Shown piece after piece: positions 6,916-15,613 of a stretch of 18,354 bases of DNA. This stretch comes from Gallionellales bacterium CG03_land_8_20_14_0_80_55_15 (lineage in GTDB: Bacteria > Pseudomonadota > Gammaproteobacteria > Burkholderiales > Gallionellaceae): NCBI GenBank assembly GCA_002780675.1, contig PEUR01000117.1, positions 1-18,354 on the forward strand, written 5' to 3'. The first letter of the stretch is position 1. Every line of letters begins with the position of its first letter. The notes under the pieces are model-generated. The model had not been told where the DNA came from. It ran no database searches and saw only the letters and a program-made list of their open reading frames with translations. The translations under genes were made by a program, and so were the position numbers.

Positions 6916-8412
6916 TCAACTGCGAGCATTCATGGAAGTCATTTTCGACAATTTGACCGTTTGCCAGGGTTGCACCTGATCCCAGGTAAAACGCCATTCC
7001 CAATTACCGTCAGAACTGCCGGGCAGATTCATGCGATCCTCTCCCGACAGGCATAAAACATCCTGCATTGGGAATATGACAGTATTTGCCACCGATCCAG
7101 ACAGTGCGCCCATCATGTCCCAGGGTACATCTATCACCTCTCTGCCGAAATACTGCCGTACAAAGCTCTTTTCCTTTTCCGAAGCGGTATTCCACCAACC
7201 CAGCATAGTGTCGTTGTCATGCGTGCCGGTATAGGCAATCGTGTTGGCGATGTAGTTATGGGGCAGAAAATGATTTGAATTATCTTCTGCAAAAGCAAAC
7301 TGCAGGATGCGCATACCCGGCAGTTCAAAGTTATCTCGCAGTTCTGCTACGTCCGGGGTAATAACACCCAGGTCTTCGGCAATAATAGGCAAATCCACGA
7401 ACGCTTTTTTGAATGCGTCAAATAGTTTGGCACCAGGCCCCGGCAACCATCTACCATTGACTGCGGTGTTTTCATTGGCTGGTACTGCCCAATAAGCGGC
7501 AAAGCCCCGGAAATGATCTATGCGCACCCGATCAAAGCTGCGCAGCGCGTGCCGCAAACGTTGCACCCACCAGGCGTAGCTGGTCTGTTCGTGAACATCC
7601 CAGCGATACAGCGGGTTTCCCCATAATTGTCCTGTCGCGCTGAAATAATCAGGCGGCACACCCGCGACAGCTATCGGATAACCGCTTTGATCAAGCTCAA
7701 AAAGCTCGGGGTGTGCCCATACATCAGCACTTTGATAAGCGACGAATATCGGCACATCGCCTATCAACTGAACACCACGCTCATTGGCGTACTGCTTTAA
7801 TTGCTCCCATTGGCGAGCAAAACACCATTGGCAGAATTTCCAGAAATTGATTTGTTCGACGTATTCCACTTCCAGACGACGCAAGGCTTCAACCTCACGG
7901 TTGGCGAGTGCGGTCGGCCATTGATTCCAGTTGCGACCTTCTTGCTGCTCAGAAATCGTCTTGAAAAGCGCATAATCCCTGAGCCATTCATGTTGAGCCA
8001 TGCAAAACTCTGAATAAGCACTATGCATAGCCTCGTTACCACCGGCAAAGAACTGTTTGGCCGCACGATGCAAACGCTCTACTCGAAATTGCTTTTGCAA
8101 TCCATAATCTACCCGGTCATGACGGAATTCCGGCAGAGGGATCAGGTCTTCCTGGGACAACCAACCCTGATGCGCCAAATCAAAAAGGTCAATTATCAGC
8201 ACGTTGCCCGCAAAGGCGGAGGAACTCATATAGGGAGAATTACCGGGTCCTATTTCACCCAAAGGCAGCACCTGCCAATAAGTTTGCCCCGCACCAGCCA
8301 GCCAGTCTACGAAAAGATAGGCATTGGAACCCAGATCGCCTGCACCCAATACACCCGGCAGAGAAGTCGGGTGGAGCAAAATACCGCTAGTGCGTTCATC
8401 AATCATAACCAT
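6916..8412 (-). CDS. malQ: 4-alpha-glucanotransferase (amylomaltase, GH77)
   Basis: This 498-residue enzyme transfers alpha-1,4-glucan segments between maltodextrins. The N-terminus RTSGILLHPTSLPG and the PLGEIGPGNSPYMSSSAFAGN stretch are typical of the compact bacterial amylomaltase. The catalytic triad is visible: nucleophile Asp299 in RIDHFRG, acid/base Glu346 in AEDLG and Asp399 in THDNDT, at spacing close to that of the characterised enzymes. The length of about 500 matches the short type, not the ~690-residue E. coli MalQ with extra N-terminal domains. It follows the GH57 gene by 38 bp on the same strand. The ATG at 8410-8412 has no strong Shine-Dalgarno, and an ATG two codons later is possible. 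Likely role: reshaping glycogen-derived maltodextrins. Confidence 0.95.
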   Translation of the reverse strand: MVMIDERTSGILLHPTSLPGVLGAGDLGSNAYLFVDWLAGAGQTYWQVLPLGEIGPGNSPYMSSSAFAGNVLIIDLFDLAHQGWLSQEDLIPLPEFRHDRVDYGLQKQFRVERLHRAAKQFFAGGNEAMHSAYSEFCMAQHEWLRDYALFKTISEQQEGRNWNQWPTALANREVEALRRLEVEYVEQINFWKFCQWCFARQWEQLKQYANERGVQLIGDVPIFVAYQSADVWAHPELFELDQSGYPIAVAGVPPDYFSATGQLWGNPLYRWDVHEQTSYAWWVQRLRHALRSFDRVRIDHFRGFAAYWAVPANENTAVNGRWLPGPGAKLFDAFKKAFVDLPIIAEDLGVITPDVAELRDNFELPGMRILQFAFAEDNSNHFLPHNYIANTIAYTGTHDNDTMLGWWNTASEKEKSFVRQYFGREVIDVPWDMMGALSGSVANTVIFPMQDVLCLSGEDRMNLPGSSDGNWEWRFTWDQVQPWQTVKLSKMTSMNARS

Positions 8413-8450
8413 CTGATTTCTATATAATATTGTTCACTTCTAAAAGACGG

Positions 8451-10166
8451 CTATTCCATCGCTCTGCGCATCGCCCCGCTCACTTCGGTTGCTCCTACAT
8501 GCCCACGGCTGACTGGCTCGGATAACGTTTGAGGTGCTGCCAACTTCAACAAGCGATAGAGCTCGGTCAAATTGTGGCGGTACAGACGGTCAAAACTGGC
8601 GACCGAGTTGGACGGGTTGTAATCGCCAAACCACCAGAACCAGTCAGAACTTTCGCAGGAGCAAAGTTGTTTCTCGGCAGCAGCCTGTTCGCACTCACTA
8701 AGACGCCCACTGGACATGACAATATCGTAACTTTGTTTAGCTTCGCAAAGTAAGTCCCATGCACGATTTTTGTCTTCACAACCTATCCACGTCGAGAAGT
8801 TGCCATACACCCAACTGCCCGCAGCAATGGTCGGCAAACTGGCAGGATGGGCAAGGTCGGTGCGCAATGGACTGAGCTTTGTATAATCACCATAAGTATT
8901 GGTGTGAATTTTGGGATGCACTTCAAGCTGAGCATATAACTCATCCAGGAAGTAATAGCCGTTATAGGGGTAGTACTCCCAGGCATTCTCCCCATCCAGG
9001 ATCACGCTAACGATAGGGGTTTCACCTTCGGGTGCATTTTTGGCTATATTTTTTAGCTGGGTAACAAAATGCAGCGCCGCATCCTTGCCATGCCAGCGCG
9101 AATATTCAAAGCCGATCAAATCGGACAATTTGTCATCCCGGAAAAAACACTGCAAACCGTCCGCACCTTTTTCCAGTGTGTAAGGGCGGTACAAATAGTA
9201 ATTGCGATCGGGAACGTCCTGATGCGACTTGCGCAAGCTGTTGACCAATACCCCTTCCCCACTGGCGGCCCAACCACATCCTTGTTCGGCAAATACTTCC
9301 AGAGTCTCATCCGAAATAGACCCCTCGGCTGGCCACATTCCTTTCGGCTCACTACCAAACCGCGCTTTATGGCTCTCCTTTGCCAACTGAATATGGCGCG
9401 TAACACGCAATCTTCCTTTCGGGTAGTGCGGTGACTTGGGTTGAGGTGCGTCCGGCATCGCTTCTTTAGCGCTGTTGAAATCAATTAGCAGGGGTGCCAA
9501 AGGATGATAGTGCGGCGTAGCGGATATTTCCACTTGACCGGAATCGGACAGTCTGCGATAGCGCGGAATAATGTCGCTCGTCAATTCGCCAATCAAATCG
9601 AACAATGCCTTGCGATCTTCATAGCTGAAGCCCATCCCTTTGGTCATCAGACGCGGCACCAGCTCATGTTCGCGACGCACGCTTTCACCGCACCAGGCCA
9701 AGTGATACCAGGTCAACAGGTCAGCCATGTACTGCCCAGACAAATAATCCAGCGCAGGTTCGCCATTTTTTTGTAAATGCTGGAACATCTCCCATAGCAG
9801 GCTATAGGCTGGGTAGGGGGCAATCATTTTAGTGTGATCGCTCTTAAAACATGCGTCCAGCGTGAATTCACGCTGATCTACCGACAACTCGCACGAATTT
9901 TTGTGTACCAGCAAGCGCAACAAGGGATCGCGTATGTTGCCCGTGGCAAACTGGTCGGCGTAATCTTCCAACTGGTCGAGCAGAATGGGGACAAAATTGA
10001 CTACGGCACGCATCTTGGGGTGATGCTCAAAGTGATACGCCATATCGGTATAGTCTTTGATGGCGTGCAAATAAACCCACGGCAACACAAAATCACCGCT
10101 GGAATAATTACGGTAATCCGGCTGATGCATATGCCAGAGAAAAACTAAATCGAGGGATTTTTTCAT
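8451..10166 (-). CDS. Glycoside hydrolase family 57 (alpha-amylase/glucanohydrolase type)
   Basis: This 571-residue cytoplasmic enzyme (no signal peptide) acts on alpha-glucans. GH57 motifs are clear: HQP at residues 14-16 in LWHMHQPDYRNY; a nucleophile-type Glu281 in MWPAEGS; the region EQGCGWAASGEG; and the acid/base Asp391 in VILDGENAWEYYP. The insert-free length and the glycogen-cluster setting fit the bacterial GH57 group often annotated as alpha-amylase or amylopullulanase; a 4-alpha-glucanotransferase activity cannot be excluded. It lies between glgC and malQ on the same strand, 44 bp after the glgC stop. Its ATG is directly preceded by the T-run of a terminator-like hairpin whose 3' arm carries the only Shine-Dalgarno-like sequence (GGCGGGG), so its expression may be reduced or structure-controlled. 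Confidence 0.93.
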   Translation of the reverse strand: MKKSLDLVFLWHMHQPDYRNYSSGDFVLPWVYLHAIKDYTDMAYHFEHHPKMRAVVNFVPILLDQLEDYADQFATGNIRDPLLRLLVHKNSCELSVDQREFTLDACFKSDHTKMIAPYPAYSLLWEMFQHLQKNGEPALDYLSGQYMADLLTWYHLAWCGESVRREHELVPRLMTKGMGFSYEDRKALFDLIGELTSDIIPRYRRLSDSGQVEISATPHYHPLAPLLIDFNSAKEAMPDAPQPKSPHYPKGRLRVTRHIQLAKESHKARFGSEPKGMWPAEGSISDETLEVFAEQGCGWAASGEGVLVNSLRKSHQDVPDRNYYLYRPYTLEKGADGLQCFFRDDKLSDLIGFEYSRWHGKDAALHFVTQLKNIAKNAPEGETPIVSVILDGENAWEYYPYNGYYFLDELYAQLEVHPKIHTNTYGDYTKLSPLRTDLAHPASLPTIAAGSWVYGNFSTWIGCEDKNRAWDLLCEAKQSYDIVMSSGRLSECEQAAAEKQLCSCESSDWFWWFGDYNPSNSVASFDRLYRHNLTELYRLLKLAAPQTLSEPVSRGHVGATEVSGAMRRAME

Positions 10167-10197
10167 AAGAAAACCCCGCCGCTTTAGGGCGGAGGGG
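10167..10197 (-). terminator. Intrinsic terminator-like hairpin between glgC and the GH57 gene
   Basis: On minus, CCCC-T-CCGC (10197-10189) pairs with GCGG-C-GGGG (10182-10174), with one internal mismatch and a CCTAAA loop, and is followed at once by TTTTCTT (10173-10167). That is a textbook Rho-independent terminator shape for glgC. The T-run ends exactly at the GH57 start codon (10164-10166). Confidence 0.7.
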
Positions 10198-10210
10198 ATA
10201 TTGATTTTAA

Positions 10211-11536
10211 TTAACGAACACTGTGCAGAATTTGTCCAAGCATGTCCGGGGTAACCAGCGTTATACCGTTCTCGCTGACGTGAAAATGTTTACGGTCATC
10301 TTCGAGATTGACACCAATTTCCATGCCATCTGGAATCGTGCAACCTTTGTCCACAATCACGCGTTTCAAGATAACGTTCCGTCCCACATTCACTTCAGGT
10401 AACAGCACAGAATCTTCAATGGTCGAATAACTGTTAACGCGCACATTGGAGAACAACAATGAATTCTTCACCATCGAACCGCTGACGATACACCCGCCAG
10501 AAACCAGCGAATCAACTGCGATTCCGCGACGACCCGGTTCGTCAAACACAAATTTGGCGGGCGGCAGCTGTTCCTGATGTGTCCAGATCGGCCATTCCTG
10601 ATCGTACATATTCAGCTCTGGAACAACCTTGGTCATTTCCATACTGGCCTCCCAGTAGGAATCAATCGTTCCAACATCGCGCCAATACGGTGTTTTATCT
10701 TCGTCCATGCCCACGCAACTGTGTTCAAAACTTTGCGCAAAAACGCGATATTTTTCAACCAGATGCGGTATCAGATCCTTACCGAAATCATGACTGGAAC
10801 CCGGCATATCCGCATCGCGGATCAACTGTTCGATCAGGAACTGGGTATTGAATACATAAATACCCATACTGGCCAATGACATGGCGGAATTGCCAGGAAT
10901 CAAAGGTGGATTGGCAGGTTTTTCAACAAACTCCACTACGCGCGACTCAGCATCCACCCCCATCACACCAAATGCATAGGCTTCGGCAACTGGCACTTCC
11001 AGGCAAGCCACCGTCATATCAGCATTTTTTTCCACATGGGAAGCCAATAATTTACCGTAGTCCATTTTGTAAATGTGGTCACCCGCGAGAACCACGATAT
11101 ATTGACACTTCGAGCCGCGAATGATGTCCAGATTCTGGAACACCGCATCGGCTGTACCTTGGTACCACTGATCTTCGCTGATGCGTTGCTGTGCTGGCAG
11201 CAAGTCGAGGTACTCGCCGAACTGACCATTCAGGAATGACCAGCCACGTTGAATGTGCTGGATCAGACTGTGGGATTTATATTGTGTCGCCACACCGATG
11301 CGGCGTATGCCCGAATTAACACAATTGGAGAGAACGAAATCAATGATGCGGAACTTCCCGCCGAAAGGAACGGCGGGTTTGGCACGCCAGTCAGTCAATT
11401 CGTGCAAACGGCTACCGCGACCTCCGGCCAGTACCATCGCGTAGGTATTCTTGGTCAAACGACTTACAAAACGTGGTTCAGATTCTTCCACCGCCAAATG
11501 TGACTTATTTTTCAAATAACCCAACTCAACACTCAT
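10211..11536 (-). CDS. glgC: Glucose-1-phosphate adenylyltransferase (ADP-glucose pyrophosphorylase)
   Basis: The enzyme converts glucose-1-P and ATP to ADP-glucose and pyrophosphate, the committing step of bacterial glycogen synthesis. The 441 residues compare with about 430 in E. coli. Seen: the nucleotide-binding loop [14 protein letters not shown] with the activator/substrate region [17 protein letters not shown] near residues 36-68; [37 protein letters not shown]; the sugar-phosphate Lys in VVEFVEKP; and a C-terminal left-handed beta-helix with hexapeptide-like repeats ([20 protein letters not shown]). I moved the start to the ATG at 11534-11536, because GGGGAG lies 6 nt upstream, whereas the 16-codon-longer form lacks a ribosome-binding site and would run into the promoter zone. 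It diverges from glgB and heads the glgC-GH57-malQ set. Confidence 0.95.
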   Translation of the reverse strand: MSVELGYLKNKSHLAVEESEPRFVSRLTKNTYAMVLAGGRGSRLHELTDWRAKPAVPFGGKFRIIDFVLSNCVNSGIRRIGVATQYKSHSLIQHIQRGWSFLNGQFGEYLDLLPAQQRISEDQWYQGTADAVFQNLDIIRGSKCQYIVVLAGDHIYKMDYGKLLASHVEKNADMTVACLEVPVAEAYAFGVMGVDAESRVVEFVEKPANPPLIPGNSAMSLASMGIYVFNTQFLIEQLIRDADMPGSSHDFGKDLIPHLVEKYRVFAQSFEHSCVGMDEDKTPYWRDVGTIDSYWEASMEMTKVVPELNMYDQEWPIWTHQEQLPPAKFVFDEPGRRGIAVDSLVSGGCIVSGSMVKNSLLFSNVRVNSYSTIEDSVLLPEVNVGRNVILKRVIVDKGCTIPDGMEIGVNLEDDRKHFHVSENGITLVTPDMLGQILHSVR

Positions 11537-11542
11537 TCTCGT

Positions 11543-11548
11543 CTCCCC
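11543..11548 (-). promoter_or_regulatory. Ribosome-binding site fixing the glgC start
   Basis: Minus-strand GGGGAG sits 6 nt before the ATG at 11534-11536 (GGGGAG-ACGAGA-ATG). It favours [10 protein letters not shown] as the N-terminus. Confidence 0.6.
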
Positions 11549-11561
11549 AGTGATAATTACC

Positions 11562-11591
11562 TTAATTAACCGCCCTATTATCATTTATAAT
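11562..11591 (+). promoter_or_regulatory. Putative sigma-70 promoter of glgB
   Basis: A perfect TATAAT at 11586-11591 has a poor -35 (TTAATT at 11562-11567, spacer 18). It lies 46 nt before the glgB GTG. The -10 falls inside the spacer of the opposing glgC promoter, so the two promoters could not easily be occupied together. Confidence 0.4.
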
Positions 11592-11606
11592 CATTTCACT
11601 TCACAA
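11577..11606 (-). promoter_or_regulatory. Putative sigma-70 promoter of glgC
   Basis: On minus, TTGTGA (11606-11601) and GATAAT (11582-11577) are separated by 18 nt. Transcription would start about 30 nt before the glgC start codon, leaving room for the ribosome-binding site. It overlaps the putative glgB promoter on the opposite strand. Confidence 0.4.
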
Positions 11607-11637
11607 GAACTATTAACAAAATTAAAGGGAACTTAAA

Positions 11638-13800
11638 GTGAATAAACTGATTGAATCTCTGTTGCATACCCGCCTCCATGACCCTTTTGCTCTACTTGGT
11701 CTTCATCGTGAGAGCAATGAATGGGTCATTCGCGTTTATGAACCCTACGCATCGCAAGTGGCTCTGCTAAGCAACACCGAAAATCAGTTGTTCAAGAAAA
11801 TCAATCCTGGCGGCCTGTTTGAATGGAGAGGTCTGACCGCGCCGCCACAACCCTATCGCATACGCGTCAGTGAAGGCATAGCATCGCGCGACATCTATGA
11901 CCCCTACCAGTTCCCGTCAAACATTTCTGAACAAGACCTGTATCTGTTCGGCGAAGGCAGGTTGAATCAGGGATACCGCATGTTTGGTTCGCATTCTGTT
12001 GAAATTGACGGTGTAAAAGGCGTACGTTTCGCCGTCTGGGCACCCAATGCCGAGCGCGTCAGTGTGGTGGGCGAATTCAACAACTGGGATGGCCGTTTGC
12101 ATCTGATGCGTTCACATGGTTCCAGCGGCGTTTGGGAAACTTTTATTCCTGAAATCAAGCAGCACGCCTTATACCGTTACGAAATTCGCAACCGTCAATC
12201 CGGTAACATATTGACCAAGACCGACCCCTATGCGCAAGGCTACGAATTGCGACCCGGCACGGCGGCGCTTGCCGCAGCGGCCAACCGGCATCAATGGAAA
12301 GATGATGCCTGGCTACAAAAACGCGGCCAGTGGGACTGGTTGCATGGCGCGATTAACATCTATGAAGTACATCCCGGCTCGTGGAAACGCCATCCCGATG
12401 GTCGTTTTTATACCTATAGCGAATTGGCTGCCGACCTGGTTCCTTATGTGCAAGGCATGGGCTACACGCACATCGAATTCATGCCAGTTACCGAACATCC
12501 GCTGGATGATTCCTGGGGCTATCAATGTACAGGCTATTTTGCAGCAAGCAGTCGTTTTGGTTCACCCGACGAATTGCGCTATCTGATTGACACTTGTCAC
12601 CAAGCGGGCATCGGCGTCATTCTCGACTGGGTACCCGCACACTTTCCTCAGGATAGCTGGGCGTTGGCGCGCTTTGACGGCACCGCCCTGTACGAACACG
12701 AAGACCCTCGCCTGGGCTTGCACAAAGACTGGGGAACCTGCATCTTCAACTTTGGCCGCAGCGAAGTTAAATCTTTCCTGATGTCCAGCGCACATTACTG
12801 GCTTTCCGAGTTCCACTTTGACGGGCTGCGTGTGGATGCGGTCGCCTCAATGTTGTATCTGGACTACTCGCGCAAGGCAGACGAATGGATACCCAATAAA
12901 TACGGTGGTCGTGAAAACCTCGAAGCCGTGGACTTTTTACGCCAAATGAACGTTATGGTGCATGAGGAGTTTCCCGGTGCGCTAACCATGGCCGAAGAAT
13001 CCACCGCCTGGCCGGGTGTTTCGCGCCCGGTCTATCTGGGAGGATTGGGCTTCTCGGTGAAGTGGAACATGGGCTGGATGAATGACACCCTGAAATATTT
13101 CCAGAATGATCCGGTACACCGTCGCTACCACCATAACCAGCTGACTTTCGGGCAGATTTATGCCTACAGCGAAAACTTTGTGATGCCGTTCTCGCACGAT
13201 GAAGTCGTACACGGGAAAGGTTCGCTGCTGTCCAAGATGCCTGGTGATGCGTGGCAGAAATTTGCCAATCTGCGCCTGCTGCTGACTTATCAAATGACCA
13301 GCCCAGGAAAGAAACTCAATTTTATGGGCAACGAATTTGCGCAGGGACGTGAATGGCAATCGAAGTGGGAACTGGAATGGTGGCAATTGCGTGAAGATTA
13401 TCATCGCGGTATGCAGAATCTGACGCATGACCTGAACGAACTGTATCGCACCTTGCCCGCCTTGCATGATCAGGATTTTCAGTCAGAAGGCTTTTCCTGG
13501 ATAGATTGCAATGACGCAGAAAAATCAGTGTTGTCCTTCCAGCGGCGCGCGCGCGATGGTTCCAATGCGGTTATCGCTTTGAATTTGACACCCGTCCCGC
13601 GCCAGCATTATCGCATCGGCCTGCCCTCACTCGCCAAATATCGCGAAGTGCTCAACAGCGACTCAAACTATTACGCAGGCAGCAACCTCGGCAATGCCGG
13701 CCTGATTCAGGCAGAAACCATGCCATGGATGGGACTGCCCTACTCTGCCGAAATTTCCCTGCCGCCACTGGCAGGGGTTGTTCTGGTACCGGAGGCGTAA
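11638..13800 (+). CDS. glgB: 1,4-alpha-glucan branching enzyme GlgB
   Basis: The enzyme introduces alpha-1,6 branches into glycogen. The 720 residues are close to the ~730 of the family. Order: an N-terminal module (N1-like) at about 5-95; CBM48 with [21 protein letters not shown] near 122-145; the GH13 barrel; and a C-terminal all-beta domain. Catalytic residues are visible: nucleophile Asp400 in FDGLRVDAV, acid/base Glu453 in TMAEEST and Asp521 in [10 protein letters not shown]. The branching-enzyme-specific [10 protein letters not shown] and [14 protein letters not shown] are present. The start is GTG at 11638-11640 with AAGGGA 7 nt upstream. It diverges from glgC and is followed by pgi after 68 bp with a hairpin between. 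Confidence 0.97.
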   Translation: MNKLIESLLHTRLHDPFALLGLHRESNEWVIRVYEPYASQVALLSNTENQLFKKINPGGLFEWRGLTAPPQPYRIRVSEGIASRDIYDPYQFPSNISEQDLYLFGEGRLNQGYRMFGSHSVEIDGVKGVRFAVWAPNAERVSVVGEFNNWDGRLHLMRSHGSSGVWETFIPEIKQHALYRYEIRNRQSGNILTKTDPYAQGYELRPGTAALAAAANRHQWKDDAWLQKRGQWDWLHGAINIYEVHPGSWKRHPDGRFYTYSELAADLVPYVQGMGYTHIEFMPVTEHPLDDSWGYQCTGYFAASSRFGSPDELRYLIDTCHQAGIGVILDWVPAHFPQDSWALARFDGTALYEHEDPRLGLHKDWGTCIFNFGRSEVKSFLMSSAHYWLSEFHFDGLRVDAVASMLYLDYSRKADEWIPNKYGGRENLEAVDFLRQMNVMVHEEFPGALTMAEESTAWPGVSRPVYLGGLGFSVKWNMGWMNDTLKYFQNDPVHRRYHHNQLTFGQIYAYSENFVMPFSHDEVVHGKGSLLSKMPGDAWQKFANLRLLLTYQMTSPGKKLNFMGNEFAQGREWQSKWELEWWQLREDYHRGMQNLTHDLNELYRTLPALHDQDFQSEGFSWIDCNDAEKSVLSFQRRARDGSNAVIALNLTPVPRQHYRIGLPSLAKYREVLNSDSNYYAGSNLGNAGLIQAETMPWMGLPYSAEISLPPLAGVVLVPEA

Positions 13801-13813
13801 TTTTATTCTTGCG

Positions 13814-13842
13814 AATGCTCATCTCATTGCGAGATGGGCATT
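13814..13842 (+). terminator. Hairpin between glgB and pgi
   Basis: AATGCTCATCTC (13814-13825) pairs with GAGATGGGCATT (13831-13842), a 12-bp stem with one G-U pair and a 5-nt loop. The following TGTTGAAATT is not a clear T-run, so termination is probably partial. The pgi ribosome-binding site (GAGG near 13858) lies outside the hairpin. Confidence 0.45.
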
Positions 13843-13868
13843 TGTTGAAATTGATCTGAGGTAAAAGC

Positions 13869-15512
13869 ATGTCCAAACTCACACAATCCACTGCCTGGAA
13901 AGCATTGAGTGTGCATTACACAACGATTCAACCGCAACGAATGCGCCAAATGTTTCAGGATGATCCGGCGCGTTTTGATAAATTCTCGATAAAATTGGGC
14001 AGTTTGCTGTTTGATTACTCAAAAAATCGCATCACGGAAGAAACACGACAACTACTGATAGACTTGGCTAATCAAGCTGAGATACCCGCCTATATTGAGC
14101 GCATGTTCGCCGGCGAAAAAATCAACATCACCGAACATCGTGCCGTCCTGCATACCGCGCTGCGCAATCGTTCAGGCCGTCAGGTTTTGGTCAACGGCCA
14201 GGATGTTATGCCGGATGTGCTACGCGTGCTGGCATTGATGCGTAAATTCTCGGATGCCGTGCGGGGTGGCCAGCATCTCGGCTATACCGGAAAAGTCATC
14301 ACCGACATTGTCAACATCGGTATCGGCGGCTCCGATCTCGGTCCGCTGATGGTATGCGAAGCACTTAAATCCTATGCCAGCCCAAATCTGCGCGCCCACT
14401 TCGTTTCCAACGTAGATGCAACCCAACTTTTCGAGACCCTGAAAAAACTCGATGCAGAAACCACGCTGTTTATCGTCAGCTCCAAGACTTTCACTACTCA
14501 GGAAACCCTGACCAATGCGCGCTCGGCACGGGCATGGCTGGTCAAACAACTAGGCGACGAGCGAGCCGTCGCGCAGCACTTTGCCGCCGTCTCGACCAAC
14601 CTCAAGGCAACTGCCGCATTCGGTATCAACCCGGATAATGTCTTTGAATTCTGGGATTGGGTGGGGGGGCGTTATTCCCTGTGGTCGGCTATCGGTTTAC
14701 CCATTGCGATATTTATCGGTATGGATAATTTTGAAGCCTTACTGGGTGGTGCACACGAGATAGATGAGCATTTCCGCCATGCGCCGCTGGATCAAAATAT
14801 CCCTGTGCTGATGGGACTGCTAGGCATCTGGTACGGCAATTTTTTTGCGTGTAGCTCGACCGCCGTGCTGCCTTATGACCAGTACCTGCATCGCTTTGCC
14901 GCCTATCTGCAACAACTTGAAATGGAAAGTAACGGCAAAGGAGTGGGTCGCGATGGCAAGCCGGTTGATTACGATACCGGCATGGTCGTTTGGGGCGAAG
15001 CGGGCACCAATGGTCAACACGCCTTCTATCAGTTGCTGCATCAAGGCACACGCATGATACCGGCGGACTTTCTGGCACCGCTACATAGCCAAAATCCGCT
15101 AGGCGAACATCACGCGATTCTGCTCGCCAACTGTTTCGCACAAACTGAAGCGTTAATGGTAGGCAAGACTGAACAGGAAGCGCGCGCCGAACTGCTCGCG
15201 CAAGGCATACAAGGCGCGGAACTGGAAGCGTTGTTGCCGCATAAGGTTTTCACTGGAAACAAACCCACCAATACCCTGTTATTCGACCAGCTCGACCCCC
15301 ACGCATTAGGCATGTTGGTCGCTCTTTATGAACATAAGGTATTTGTGCAAGGAATCATCTGGAACATCAATTCGTTCGACCAGTGGGGTGTGGAATTGGG
15401 CAAGCAACTGGCGGGAAAAATTCTGCCGGAATTGCTCGATGAATCCGCCAAGTCAGCGCATGACAACTCTACCCGCAGCCTGATCGAGTACTACCACCAG
15501 GAAACAAGGTAA
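13869..15512 (+). CDS. pgi: Glucose-6-phosphate isomerase
   Basis: The enzyme interconverts glucose-6-P and fructose-6-P. The 547 residues match the ~549-residue E. coli type. Seen: [14 protein letters not shown] (phosphate-binding region); [26 protein letters not shown]; catalytic Glu353 in MESNGKG and His384 in [11 protein letters not shown]; and the C-terminal signature [18 protein letters not shown] with the catalytic Lys512. The start is ATG with GAGG 7 nt upstream. A run of seven G at 14663-14669 lies in the conserved VGGRYS codons; the frame continues intact across it. It lies downstream of glgB on the same strand, suggesting coordinated supply of hexose phosphate to or from glycogen. 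Confidence 0.97.
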   Translation: MSKLTQSTAWKALSVHYTTIQPQRMRQMFQDDPARFDKFSIKLGSLLFDYSKNRITEETRQLLIDLANQAEIPAYIERMFAGEKINITEHRAVLHTALRNRSGRQVLVNGQDVMPDVLRVLALMRKFSDAVRGGQHLGYTGKVITDIVNIGIGGSDLGPLMVCEALKSYASPNLRAHFVSNVDATQLFETLKKLDAETTLFIVSSKTFTTQETLTNARSARAWLVKQLGDERAVAQHFAAVSTNLKATAAFGINPDNVFEFWDWVGGRYSLWSAIGLPIAIFIGMDNFEALLGGAHEIDEHFRHAPLDQNIPVLMGLLGIWYGNFFACSSTAVLPYDQYLHRFAAYLQQLEMESNGKGVGRDGKPVDYDTGMVVWGEAGTNGQHAFYQLLHQGTRMIPADFLAPLHSQNPLGEHHAILLANCFAQTEALMVGKTEQEARAELLAQGIQGAELEALLPHKVFTGNKPTNTLLFDQLDPHALGMLVALYEHKVFVQGIIWNINSFDQWGVELGKQLAGKILPELLDESAKSAHDNSTRSLIEYYHQETR

Positions 15513-15521
15513 TGCTGCAAC

Positions 15522-15549
15522 GAAACAATGGAGCTGAAGCTCCTGTTTC
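15522..15549 (+). terminator. Hairpin just after pgi
   Basis: GAAACA (15522-15527) and GGAGCT (15530-15535) pair with AGCTCC (15538-15543) and TGTTTC (15544-15549), a 12-bp stem with a two-base bulge and a minimal loop. There is no T-run after it on plus. It is probably a 3'-end hairpin for pgi, 10 nt after its stop. Confidence 0.5.
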
Positions 15550-15555
15550 TGAGTG

Positions 15556-15583
15556 AAAAGGGGCAAGCCAAATCCCCCGCCCC
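15556..15583 (-). terminator. Possible terminator of the mlaF gene
   Basis: On minus, GGGGC (15583-15579) pairs with GCCCC (15564-15560) across a 14-nt loop and is followed by TTTT then CAC. The stem is short, so confidence is limited, but the position, 31 bp past the mlaF stop, is right. Confidence 0.35.
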
Positions 15584-15609
15584 TTGCATCCTGCCCCCTT
15601 GTATCTTGC
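15580..15609. repeat. Imperfect 15-bp tandem repeat
   Basis: CCCCTTGCATCCTGC (15580-15594) is followed directly by CCCCTTGTATCTTGC (15595-15609), 13 of 15 bases identical. It lies just downstream of the mlaF stop codon and overlaps one arm of its putative terminator. Confidence 0.55.
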
Positions 15610-15613
15610 TTTT

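Noticed and set aside
12982..13467. 161-codon antisense frame in glgB
   Set aside because: It overlaps the catalytic core of an intact glgB and is a reading-frame shadow.
14663..14669. Seven-G run in pgi as a possible frameshift site
   Set aside because: The protein reads through the conserved GGRYS motif in one frame with no break; no alternative product is suggested.
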